Of a DNA stretch of 64,000 nt, positions 55,805 to 64,000 are shown in pieces. Source of the stretch: Candidatus Heteroruminococcus faecigallinarum (GTDB lineage Bacteria > Bacillota > Clostridia > Oscillospirales > Ruminococcaceae); the NCBI GenBank assembly GCA_904387055.1, contig CAJFKV010000006.1, forward strand, positions 1 through 64,000, written 5' to 3'. Position 1 is the first letter of the stretch. Every line of letters starts with the position of its first letter. Under the pieces are notes generated by a model that saw only the letters and a list, made by a program, of their open reading frames with translations, had not been told where the DNA came from and did not search any database. A program made the position numbers and the translations under genes.

Positions 55805-56623
55805 TCAATACATCTTGTCAATGCCCACCAGCCGGTCCACCACCAGCAGGATAACCGTCGTCAGCAGCAGCGTCGTGGCCGATACCGCCGCAATGGTGGG
55901 ATCCACATAGTTCTTGGCGTAGGCAAAGAGCTGGATGGGCAGGGTCATAAAGCGGGAGGTGGTCAGGAAGGTGGAAATCGTCATGTTCCCAAAGGAGGTG
56001 ATAAAGGCGAAGCACCCGGAGGCGATGAGGCCCGGCTTCAGGATGGGCAGCGTGACATACCAGATGGTCTTGAACCGCCCGGCCCCCATGGTGAAGGACG
56101 CCTCCTCCCAAAAGGCGTTGAACCGGTAGAGGGACGCGGTCACCGTCCGCACCACATACGGGATGCCCACCAGTGTATGGGCCACAATCAGGATAGGCAT
56201 CGACCGGGGCAGCCCCAGCAGGTTGGCCATCTGCATCATGGCGATGCCGATGATGATGGCGGGGATCAGCAGCGGCGAGCCGAAGAAGGAGATGAAAAAC
56301 CGTCTCCACTTGGATTTGTCCATGGCATAGGCGCTCAGCGTGCCGATCACCAGGGCGAAGAAGGTGGAGGCAAGCGCCAGCACCAGGCTGTTCCGGAAGG
56401 AATTGCGCAGGCCCGTATTGGAGAAGAAATTTTCATACCACCGCAGGCTGAAGGCGCTGGGGGTCAGGGTCAGATACTCCTCCTGGGCAAAGGAGGAGAT
56501 CACCACAATGATGATGGGCAGCAGCAGATAGATGAGCAGCAGGAACACCACAATCTTGAGGATGATATAGTTTCCCTCGAAGCTCTTCTTCCGTTTGCGT
56601 TTTGTTGGAGTCACCGTGCTCAC
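55805..56623 (-). CDS. ABC transporter permease (PotC type)
   Basis: TM-rich; LSLRWYENFF...EEASFTMGAGRFKTIWYVTLPILKPGLIASG EAA loop. Confidence 0.9.
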   Translation of the reverse strand: MSTVTPTKRKRKKSFEGNYIILKIVVFLLLIYLLLPIIIVVISSFAQEEYLTLTPSAFSLRWYENFFSNTGLRNSFRNSLVLALASTFFALVIGTLSAYAMDKSKWRRFFISFFGSPLLIPAIIIGIAMMQMANLLGLPRSMPILIVAHTLVGIPYVVRTVTASLYRFNAFWEEASFTMGAGRFKTIWYVTLPILKPGLIASGCFAFITSFGNMTISTFLTTSRFMTLPIQLFAYAKNYVDPTIAAVSATTLLLTTVILLVVDRLVGIDKMY

Positions 56624-57534
56624 CGTCCGCCACCTCCCAGCCGTTTGGATTCAAATACCCGGTTGTTGATGTACATAATGGCAAAGGCCACCACCAGCAG
56701 GATAAAGGCCACCGCCGAGGCAAACTGGAAGTTGGCCGCCACCGTCACCTGGTTGTAGATCAGCGAGCCCAGGGTATTGACCCGGCCGCCGCCGATCAGC
56801 GTGGGGGTGACGAAGGCACTCATGGCGCTGACGAAGACCAGCGTCACGCCGGCGGAGATTCCCGGCAGGCTGAGGGGCAGGGTGACATAGAAAAAGGTCC
56901 GAACCGAGTTGGCCCCCATGGTCTTGGACGCCTGAATGGTAAAGGGGTCGATGCTCTTGAGGGAGTTGCGGATCTGCACCACCATATAGGGCATATTGGC
57001 CGCAATCATGGCGATATACACGCCGGTGCGGTTGTACATCAGCTTCAGGGGCTCGTCAATGACGCCGATGGCCATCAGCAGGTTGTTGACGAAGCCGCTG
57101 TCGGTCAGCAGGGACTGCCATCCGAAACTGGTAACAACGGTACTTGCCATGAGGGGCAGATACACCAGCACGGCCACCACCCGGACCACCTTTGACTTTA
57201 CCCGGACCAGGTAATAGGCGATGGGATAGGCCAGGAAAATGGTGATAAAGGAGATAATAAGGGCCATGACCAGTGTGGAGATCAGCAGATCCACATAGTA
57301 AGAGTCGGTAAAAAAGTCGATGTAATTTTCAAGCGTAAAGCCGCTCAGCTCCATGGAGCCGTGCTTGTATTCGCTGAAGCTGAACCGCAGCAGGTACAGC
57401 ACCGGAATGATGCAGACCAGCAGAACATACACCACCCCTGGCGTCAGGGCGATGCGGTTCCAGGTGGTCATTTTCAGCGGCTTATGGTTGAAAATGCCGG
57501 TATCGTTTTCGTGTTGTTTCTTCACATCTACCAT
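56620..57534 (-). CDS. ABC transporter permease (PotB type)
   Basis: TM-rich; IQASKTMGANSVRTFFYVTLPLSLPGISAGVTLVF EAA loop. Confidence 0.9.
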   Translation of the reverse strand: MVDVKKQHENDTGIFNHKPLKMTTWNRIALTPGVVYVLLVCIIPVLYLLRFSFSEYKHGSMELSGFTLENYIDFFTDSYYVDLLISTLVMALIISFITIFLAYPIAYYLVRVKSKVVRVVAVLVYLPLMASTVVTSFGWQSLLTDSGFVNNLLMAIGVIDEPLKLMYNRTGVYIAMIAANMPYMVVQIRNSLKSIDPFTIQASKTMGANSVRTFFYVTLPLSLPGISAGVTLVFVSAMSAFVTPTLIGGGRVNTLGSLIYNQVTVAANFQFASAVAFILLVVAFAIMYINNRVFESKRLGGGGR

Positions 57535-57620
57535 CCTTTTGCGCTTCTCCAGCCTGCAGGGGCGCCGTTTTCCTTCTCAGCCCCCTGCTGGGGAGGGGCA
57601 GTCCGCTGCCCTTTTGCATA

Positions 57621-57656
57621 GAATGGGGATTCCTCCGGGAAGAGCAATCCCCATTC
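57621..57656 (-). other. Intercistronic stem-loop between binding-protein and permease genes
   Basis: GAATGGGGATT...AATCCCCATTC 11-bp stem without a T-run. Confidence 0.7.
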
Positions 57657-57695
57657 CTCCTTCTCTTCGTCGATGCCGCGACCGGCAAAGGGTTC

Positions 57696-58817
57696 CTATT
57701 GCTGGATCTTGGCGACGATCTCCTTGTCGGCCCGCTCGACCCAGTCGGCATTCTGGGTGCTGATGTACTCCCAATCCAGAACGATCAGCTGGGCGGCCTC
57801 CTCGTCGGTGTCGATCACCCGCTCCCGCACATCCTCCGGCAGCATGGCGGCGCTCTGGGTGTCACAGGGGCCGTAGCCGGTGGCGGGCACCTCGTACATC
57901 TGGTTCTCCGGCTTGAGGCAGAGGTTGATGAAGGCGTAGGCCAGGTTGGGGCACTCGGTCTCGTTGGAGATGACCCACTCGTTGACGGTGGCAAACACGC
58001 CCTCTTCCGGCACCACAAAGTCCACCGGGACACCCTCGTCCCGCAGCTCATAGGTGCGGCCGTCCCACCAGGTGCCAATGGCCACGTCGCCGCTGGTGAT
58101 CATCTGGCCCATCTGGGCGGTGCTCTCGCCGATGGCGAAGAGGTTGGTCTCGGCCAGGCGGCCCATGGCCTCAAAGCCCGGGTCGATGTTGTACTGGTCG
58201 CCCCCGTTCAGCTCCGCCGCCATGCACAGCAGCTGCTTGCCGGCGGTGGAGGACATACGGTTGATGAGGACCGAGTCGGCATACTGCTCATCCCACAGGT
58301 CCGCCCAGGAGGTGGGAGGGGTGTCCACCAGGTCGGTGCGGTAGAAGAGGCCGTACCGTCCCCAGTTGAAGAAGACGCCCTTGCCGGTTTTGTCATAGGC
58401 GTTTTCATAGAAATACTCGTCCATCTCGATGCGGGAAAAATCGATGTCCTGCACCAGGTCGAAGGCAGCCAGGTCGGCCACTTCGCTGTCGCCCATGATG
58501 GCCACATCCACGCTGATGTTGCCCTTGCCCTCGGCAATCATCTTGGTGGAGCTGTAGGAGGGATCCAGGATGAATTCGGCGCCGGTCAGCTCCTTGAACT
58601 GGGGCAGGATGACCTCCTCCAGCACGGGGTCCAGGCTGCCGCCCCAGGAGCCGACGATCAGGGGGCCTTCTTCATACTCGATCTCTCCACCGGCAGCGGA
58701 ACCGCCGGTGCTCTCCCCGGCAGACTCCGGGGCGGCGGAACTGCCGCTGCCGCCGCAGCCGGCGATCCCCAGCACCATAACCGCTGCCAACAAAAACGAC
58801 AATGCTCTCTTTCTCAT
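57696..58817 (-). CDS. ABC transporter substrate-binding lipoprotein (PotD type)
   Basis: MRKRALSFLLAAVMVLGIAGCGG lipobox; GPLIVGSWGGSLDPVLEEVILPQF...WADLWDEQYADSVLI. Confidence 0.9.
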   Translation of the reverse strand: MRKRALSFLLAAVMVLGIAGCGGSGSSAAPESAGESTGGSAAGGEIEYEEGPLIVGSWGGSLDPVLEEVILPQFKELTGAEFILDPSYSSTKMIAEGKGNISVDVAIMGDSEVADLAAFDLVQDIDFSRIEMDEYFYENAYDKTGKGVFFNWGRYGLFYRTDLVDTPPTSWADLWDEQYADSVLINRMSSTAGKQLLCMAAELNGGDQYNIDPGFEAMGRLAETNLFAIGESTAQMGQMITSGDVAIGTWWDGRTYELRDEGVPVDFVVPEEGVFATVNEWVISNETECPNLAYAFINLCLKPENQMYEVPATGYGPCDTQSAAMLPEDVRERVIDTDEEAAQLIVLDWEYISTQNADWVERADKEIVAKIQQ

Positions 58818-58902
58818 ACTCGATCCTCCAATCTTTTTGATGTCTTTCCTTATTCCCATTCGCTCGCGCGAAACAAGAAACGCTCTCGTGGCTCCCTGCC
58901 CG

Positions 58903-60246
58903 CTATGCCTCCCGGCTGTTCTCCATCAGGATCACCCGCCGCAGGAAGGTCTGGGCCTCCAGGAATCCCTGGATGGATGTGTGCTCGTTCTTCCCGTGAG
59001 CGCCGGAGGGCTGCCCTGCATAGCTGCGGAAGGGGGAGATCCGGTAGATTTCCCTGGTCACCTGGGTGTAGTGCTTGGAATCGGTGCCGCCGGTCACAAT
59101 ATAGGGGACCACCAGCAGCCGCTCGTCCCACAGGCGGTAGGCCTCCTTCAAAATGCCATAGGTGGGGGTATCGGTGGGCGTTTCCGGGGGCGGCGGGGAC
59201 TGGGTACGGACCCTCATCTGCAGCCGGGCGCTTAGATGCAGGTCGTCCGCCAGCCGCCGGATGTGGTCTGTCACCGTGTCCATGGTGTCCCCCGGCAGGA
59301 GCCGGGCATTCACCAGGACGGCAGCCTCCGAGGGGATGGCGTTGGAGGCCATCCCTGCCCGCACCACCGTGGGCACAATGGTGGTGCGCACCATGGCGTG
59401 GGTCTTTTTGTTCTCCCGCAGCGTTTGGCAGACGGCTTCCCGGGAAGAAAGGGCCTCCCGTTCCTGGGGGGACAGTTCCCCCGCCAGGCCCTTCACATAG
59501 GTTTCCACCGTGGGGGTAATCCGATAGGGGAGGGGATGGTCGTAGAGGGCGGTCACCAGCCGGGCCATTTCCTCCACCACCGACCGGCCCTCCGGTTCGG
59601 CGGAGTGGCCCCCTTCCCCTTTCAATGTAATCTCCAGGTCGCCGTAGCCTTTTTCCGCCACGCCGATCATGGCCAGGGGGCGTTTCAGGCCGAAGGGCGG
59701 GTCCATCATCACCACGCCGGCTTCCTCCAGGACGAACTCCAGCTCCACCCCCCGCTCCTTGAGCAGGTCGGCAATCTGCTGGGCCCCGGAGGGCTCGGCC
59801 ATCACTTCCTCGTTGTGGCCGAAGCATAGATAAAGATCCCGGGTGGGAACGAACCCCTCCCCGATCAGCCGTTCCAGCGTCTCCAGGATGGCGATCAGCT
59901 CCACCTTCATGTCCGCCGCGCCCCGACCCCAGATGTAGGTCCCGTCGTTGTAACCGGAAAAGGGGGGATACTTCCAGTCCGGCAGGTCCTCCGGCGGGAC
60001 CGGCACCACGTCCATATGGGCCAGGAAGGCAAAGGGTTTCCCCTTTCCCGTTCCCTTCCACCGGTACAGGAGGGACGCCTTCCCCACCACCTCCCGCTGG
60101 AAGGCCTTGTGCACCAGGGGATAGCTCTCCTCCAAAAACCGGTGGAAACCGGTAAACTGGCTCCAGTCCACCTGGGATTCGTCCCGGTTGGAAACGGTGG
60201 CGTAGGTAACCGCCTTGCTCAGCCGGGAAATTGCCGCGTCATGCAT
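58903..60246 (-). CDS. M20-family metallopeptidase/amidohydrolase (CPS1/PM20D1-like)
   Basis: FAFLAHMDVVPVPPEDLPDWKYPPFSGYNDGTYIWGRGAADMK...LCFGHNEEVM. Confidence 0.9.
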   Translation of the reverse strand: MHDAAISRLSKAVTYATVSNRDESQVDWSQFTGFHRFLEESYPLVHKAFQREVVGKASLLYRWKGTGKGKPFAFLAHMDVVPVPPEDLPDWKYPPFSGYNDGTYIWGRGAADMKVELIAILETLERLIGEGFVPTRDLYLCFGHNEEVMAEPSGAQQIADLLKERGVELEFVLEEAGVVMMDPPFGLKRPLAMIGVAEKGYGDLEITLKGEGGHSAEPEGRSVVEEMARLVTALYDHPLPYRITPTVETYVKGLAGELSPQEREALSSREAVCQTLRENKKTHAMVRTTIVPTVVRAGMASNAIPSEAAVLVNARLLPGDTMDTVTDHIRRLADDLHLSARLQMRVRTQSPPPPETPTDTPTYGILKEAYRLWDERLLVVPYIVTGGTDSKHYTQVTREIYRISPFRSYAGQPSGAHGKNEHTSIQGFLEAQTFLRRVILMENSREA

Positions 60247-62194
60247 CCTGTTCCTCCTTTTCTGCCTCAGCCGTCCCTTCCCGGTCCAGATACCGGTCCA
60301 TCCACCACAGCAGCAGCCGATACCGGTCCAGGCGGCAGTTGGGGGTTCCCCTGGCCGACATGCCGTGGCTCTGGCCGGGGAAGCGGGCAAAATATACCTC
60401 CTTGTGCAGCAGGCGCAGGGCCGAGAACATCTCCTCGCTCTGGGAGATGGGGCAGTTCATATCCTCGTCCCCATGGATCAGGAGGAGCGGCGTATGGATG
60501 CTGCGCACATAGGTGATGGGGGAATGGGCCAGGTAATGGTCCGGGTGGTCCCAGGGAAGCCCGTCAAACTCATACTCCCCGTACCGGAAGGCACAGTCGC
60601 TGGTGCCCGCCTGGCTGTACCGGTTGCAGGTGCTCCGCTCGGCCACCGCGCAGGAAAAACGGTCGGTGTGGCCGATGATCCAGTTGGTGAGGAAGCCGCC
60701 GTAGCTGCCCCCCATCACGCCCCACCGCTTCTCCCCCAGGGAGAACAACCGGCTGGCCGTATCCACACAGGTCATCAGCTCCCGGTAATCCTTGCCGCCC
60801 CAGTCGTGCTTGCTGGCGCGGCTGACGGCCTCCCCTGCCCCCTGGCTGCCCGCCGGGTTGCAGATGACCACCCCATATCCCCGGCTGGCCAGCAGCTGGG
60901 CGTCGATGGAGAAGGTCTCCCCGTAGCAGTAGTGGGGCCCCCCGTGAATGTTGAGGACCACGCCCCGGGGCTCCTGGGCGGGAGCCAGGTAAAACCCCTG
61001 CCGAGGGCTGCCGTCAAAGCCGGGGAAGGAGAACTCCTGCCACACCGGCAGCTTCCTCCCGGCCAGCCACCGGGGTTCCCACAGGACGGTCTCTTCCCCT
61101 TTCCCATTTTGGAAGGCGATAACCGCCGGCCGGTCGGGGGACGTATACAGAAGGGCGATCCCTTCCTGGCAGACCGCATACCCAAAGATGGCCCGGGCCC
61201 CCTGGGTCAGCGGGGACAGCTTCCCTGTCTCCCGGTCAAACCGGCAGAGCTGGCAGCGGCTCCTGTCGGTCAGCAGGGCGTAAATCTGCCGGCTGTCGGG
61301 CGTCCAGCAAAGGCCCCCGTCCTCCCGACTGAGCCCCACGTCGCAGAGGATATAGTTGCCCACCGACCGGTCCAGGGAACGGGTACGGTTGGCAATCTGA
61401 CCGCTGGGCAGGCTGGCCACATACAGGTTGAAGTTGGTGGCCTCCCAATACCGGTTGTCGTGGCTGAGAAAGGCAATAAACCGGCCGGAGGGGTCGGCGG
61501 CAGGGTGGACAATGGGTCCCCCCGGGCCGTCGATCATCTGGCAGAAGCCGTCCGCCAGGCTGTAAATCACCAGGGAATCCTGGTCGGAGTAGTCGGGGGC
61601 ATGGAGGTTGGCCACCCAGCCAATCCGGTCGTTCCCCACCCAGAAGGGGGCGGCGGCGTCCCGCCTGCCTTGGGAGATGGGACGCGCCCGCTCCTCCTTG
61701 GGATCCAAATAAAAAACCTGCCGCCAGGCGCCGTCCCAGATACCGACCCCGTCGGTCTTGAACTTCATCCGGTCCACCCACTGGACCGTCTCCAGAGAAG
61801 GCAGATCCCCCGGCTGGGCGGGGGCGGGCTGGCAGGCACTGAAAGCCAGTCCTCTCCCGTCCGGCGACCAGGTCAAATGTTCCAGCCGGAGATAGGGTCC
61901 GTATCGGTGAAGGCAACCTGTCAACAGATCGCGGATTGTCAGTTTTCCGTCAGGAGAAAGATAGGCCAGCCGCCTGCCGTCCGCAGAAAGAGCCGGCTGC
62001 CTGCCAGGGAACCGTCTGCTGACTCCGCTTTCCCGTTCCTGCAGACAGATCACCTGAAAGTACCGGTCTCCTTGAGGAATGTCCTCCTGCCAAACCAGCA
62101 GCCGCCCATTATCCGAGAGGGCGACGCGGGATACCCCGGGAATTTCCAAAGCATCCTGGGGGGTAAAAGGTTGAAAGGCGTCTTTCTTTTCCAT
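60239..62194 (-). CDS. S9-family (prolyl oligopeptidase-type) peptidase
   Basis: Beta-propeller-like N-terminus; GVMGGSYGGFLTNWIIGHTDRF nucleophile, LLLIHGDEDMNCPISQSEEMF, FPGQSHGM. Confidence 0.92.
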   Translation of the reverse strand: MEKKDAFQPFTPQDALEIPGVSRVALSDNGRLLVWQEDIPQGDRYFQVICLQERESGVSRRFPGRQPALSADGRRLAYLSPDGKLTIRDLLTGCLHRYGPYLRLEHLTWSPDGRGLAFSACQPAPAQPGDLPSLETVQWVDRMKFKTDGVGIWDGAWRQVFYLDPKEERARPISQGRRDAAAPFWVGNDRIGWVANLHAPDYSDQDSLVIYSLADGFCQMIDGPGGPIVHPAADPSGRFIAFLSHDNRYWEATNFNLYVASLPSGQIANRTRSLDRSVGNYILCDVGLSREDGGLCWTPDSRQIYALLTDRSRCQLCRFDRETGKLSPLTQGARAIFGYAVCQEGIALLYTSPDRPAVIAFQNGKGEETVLWEPRWLAGRKLPVWQEFSFPGFDGSPRQGFYLAPAQEPRGVVLNIHGGPHYCYGETFSIDAQLLASRGYGVVICNPAGSQGAGEAVSRASKHDWGGKDYRELMTCVDTASRLFSLGEKRWGVMGGSYGGFLTNWIIGHTDRFSCAVAERSTCNRYSQAGTSDCAFRYGEYEFDGLPWDHPDHYLAHSPITYVRSIHTPLLLIHGDEDMNCPISQSEEMFSALRLLHKEVYFARFPGQSHGMSARGTPNCRLDRYRLLLWWMDRYLDREGTAEAEKEEQDA

Positions 62195-62379
62195 CGCGGT
62201 TCACATTCCTTTCTTCGCAGCGGCTTCTCACTTCGGCAGCGGAAAAACTTCTTTTCCCGTCCGCCGGTTTCATCTTTTCTATCACTGTATGCATGGACGG
62301 GCCCGTTGATGCCCCTTCCAAAATCCCAACGAGTTTTTTGCCATTTTATACAAAACCTTGTCTACACATTTACGCTTTT

Positions 62380-62462
62380 TGTATTATTAAGTAAAATATA
62401 GCGTTATTTCTTGTATTATTAAGTAAAATATGGCGTTATTTCTTGTATTATCAAGTAATTTT
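62380..62462. repeat. 32-bp tandem direct repeat, about 2.6 copies, AT-rich
   Basis: tgtattattaagtaaaatat(a/g)gcgttatttct at 62380 and 62412, partial copy tgtattatcaagtaattttt at 62444. Confidence 0.95.
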
Positions 62463-62627
62463 TGAGGAAACTGTCTGATTTTGCCCCTTCAATAAACAGA
62501 TTCTGGAATACGCTCAAAGTGCACTATGTCACCTGCCTTTTCTCCTGCATCCGCTCTTTCTCCTTGGACCAATAGCACAATTTCTATAAATTCTTTTCAG
62601 GATTCCCACGAAAAAATAGCGCTTTTC

Positions 62628-62656
62628 TTGACCTTTTTGCTTTAAAGGGCTATTAT
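62628..62656 (+). promoter_or_regulatory. SigA-type promoter for the phenylacetate-CoA ligase gene
   Basis: TTGACC - 17 nt - TATTAT. Confidence 0.8.
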
Positions 62657-62844
62657 AAAAAAGAATCTTGCCGGCAGCTTTTTGAGGGATTGCCCCCCGG
62701 GGGCCTGCCCTCCCGCCGCCGGCAGGGAGAGATGGAGATGGGGACCGCCTTCCTTGCCAAGGAGGGGCGGGCGGAGCGCCGGCCGGCCAGGCTCGCTCCT
62801 TTCCAGGAAAAGGAGGAATTGTTACGGCTTTTTTCAATCGAGAG

Positions 62845-64000
62845 ATGGAAACCCTCCCCCGCCCGCAGCTGGAGCGGCTCCAGCTGGAGCGGTTGCAGCG
62901 GATGGCGGTGTACTGCTACGAGCGGGTCCCGTTTTACCATGAAAAATTCGACCAGGCGGGATTTGACCCCTACAAGATCAAGGCCCTGTCCGACCTGCAG
63001 TACATGCCCTTCACCACCAAGGAGGACATCCGGGACCATTATCCCACCGGTCTTTTTGCCGTTGACCGCAGGCAGGTGGTGCGGATTCACGCCTCCAGCG
63101 GCACCACCGGCAAGCCCACGGTGGTGGGCTACACCCGAAACGACCTGGACGTCTGGTCGGAGTGTGTGGCCCGCCTGTGTGTGGCGGCGGGGGCCAGCGA
63201 CGAGGACACCGCCCAGATCTGCTTCGGCTACGGGCTGTTTACCGGCGCCCTGGGCCTTCATTACGGGCTGGAGCGGGTTGGGGCCACGGTGATCCCCTCC
63301 TCCAGCGGCAACACCGAGAAGCAGCTGATGCTCATGAAGGACCTGGGAACCACCACCGTCATCAGCACCCCCTCCTACGCCCTCTATATGGCGGAGGAGG
63401 CCCAGCGCCTGGGCTACCGGAAGGAGGACTTCCAGCTGCGGCTGGGGCTCTTCGGTTCCGAAGGGTGCACCCCCGAAATGCGTGCCAAGCTGGAGGAGGC
63501 CTGGGGGCTCTTCGCCACCGACAATTACGGCATGAGCGAGCTGATGGGGCCGGGGGTCTCCGGCGAGTGCCATCTCCGGTGCGGCCTCCATGTGGCCGAG
63601 GACCACTTCATCCCCGAGATCATCGATCCGGCCACCGGCCGGCGGCTGGAGGAGGGCCAAGAGGGAGAGCTGGTGGTAACCACCCTCACCAAGGAGGCCT
63701 TCCCCATGATCCGGTACCGCACCAAGGACATCTCCCGCCTGGACTTCCAGCCCTGCGACTGCGGCCGCACCCACGTGCGGATGGAGAAGATCATCGGCCG
63801 CACCGACGACATGCTGAAGATCCGGGGGGTCAACGTCTTCCCCAGCCAGATTGAAAGCGTCCTGATGACTATGCCCCAGGTGGGCGGCCATTACCTGCTG
63901 ATTCTGCGGCGGGAGCGGTTTACCGACAGCCTGGAGGTCAAGGTGGAGTTGGTGGACAACACCCTTCTGGAGAACTACGGGGCTCTGGAGGCTCTCACCC
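62845..64000 (+). CDS. paaK: Phenylacetate--CoA ligase (partial, runs off window end)
   Basis: METLPRPQLERLQLERLQRMAVYCYERVPFYHEKF...HASSGTTGKPTVVGYTRNDL...DNYGMSELMGPGVSGEC...GRTDDMLKIRGVNVFPSQIE. Confidence 0.93.
   Translation, partial: METLPRPQLERLQLERLQRMAVYCYERVPFYHEKFDQAGFDPYKIKALSDLQYMPFTTKEDIRDHYPTGLFAVDRRQVVRIHASSGTTGKPTVVGYTRNDLDVWSECVARLCVAAGASDEDTAQICFGYGLFTGALGLHYGLERVGATVIPSSSGNTEKQLMLMKDLGTTTVISTPSYALYMAEEAQRLGYRKEDFQLRLGLFGSEGCTPEMRAKLEEAWGLFATDNYGMSELMGPGVSGECHLRCGLHVAEDHFIPEIIDPATGRRLEEGQEGELVVTTLTKEAFPMIRYRTKDISRLDFQPCDCGRTHVRMEKIIGRTDDMLKIRGVNVFPSQIESVLMTMPQVGGHYLLILRRERFTDSLEVKVELVDNTLLENYGALEALT

Noticed and set aside
62380-62462. Possible CRISPR array
   Set aside because: Repeats are contiguous with no spacers and no cas genes are nearby

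Overview
64-kb high-GC chromosomal segment that looks like a Firmicute (Oscillospiraceae/Clostridia-type gene order; taxonomy is inference). From 1 to about 27 kb, and almost entirely on the minus strand, is housekeeping: leuS (partial), rsfS, LCP protein, yqeK, nadD, yhbY, ITPase, ftsY, smc, GNAT, radical SAM, rnc, plsX, trmFO, topA, dprA, a SpoU methyltransferase, rplT-rpmI-infC, addA-addB. The middle holds a class B sortase, an AAA ATPase, mgtE with a long attenuator-type leader, a 2-oxoacid:ferredoxin oxidoreductase operon, a partial CODH/acetyl-CoA synthase cluster (acsB, cooC, cooS) and a nickel-linked region (CsoR-family regulator, DUF3842, larE/methyltransferase/larB/larC). Next come poorly characterised envelope genes. 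The right end is an apparent eight-gene minus-strand operon (S9 peptidase, M20 peptidase, spermidine/putrescine-type ABC importer, two tandem L-2-amino-thiazoline-4-carboxylate-hydrolase-like paralogs), divergent from a phenylacetate-CoA ligase. Best candidates for something undescribed: the eight-gene operon; the lar/CODH nickel island with an embedded methyltransferase; a 117-bp tandem repeat in a probable 5' leader; the mgtE leader with a short ORF plus terminator; infC with an AUC start; and a duplicated extracytoplasmic protein family. No tRNA, rRNA, CRISPR array, prophage or transposase was recognised. All family calls come from reading translated sequence without database searches.
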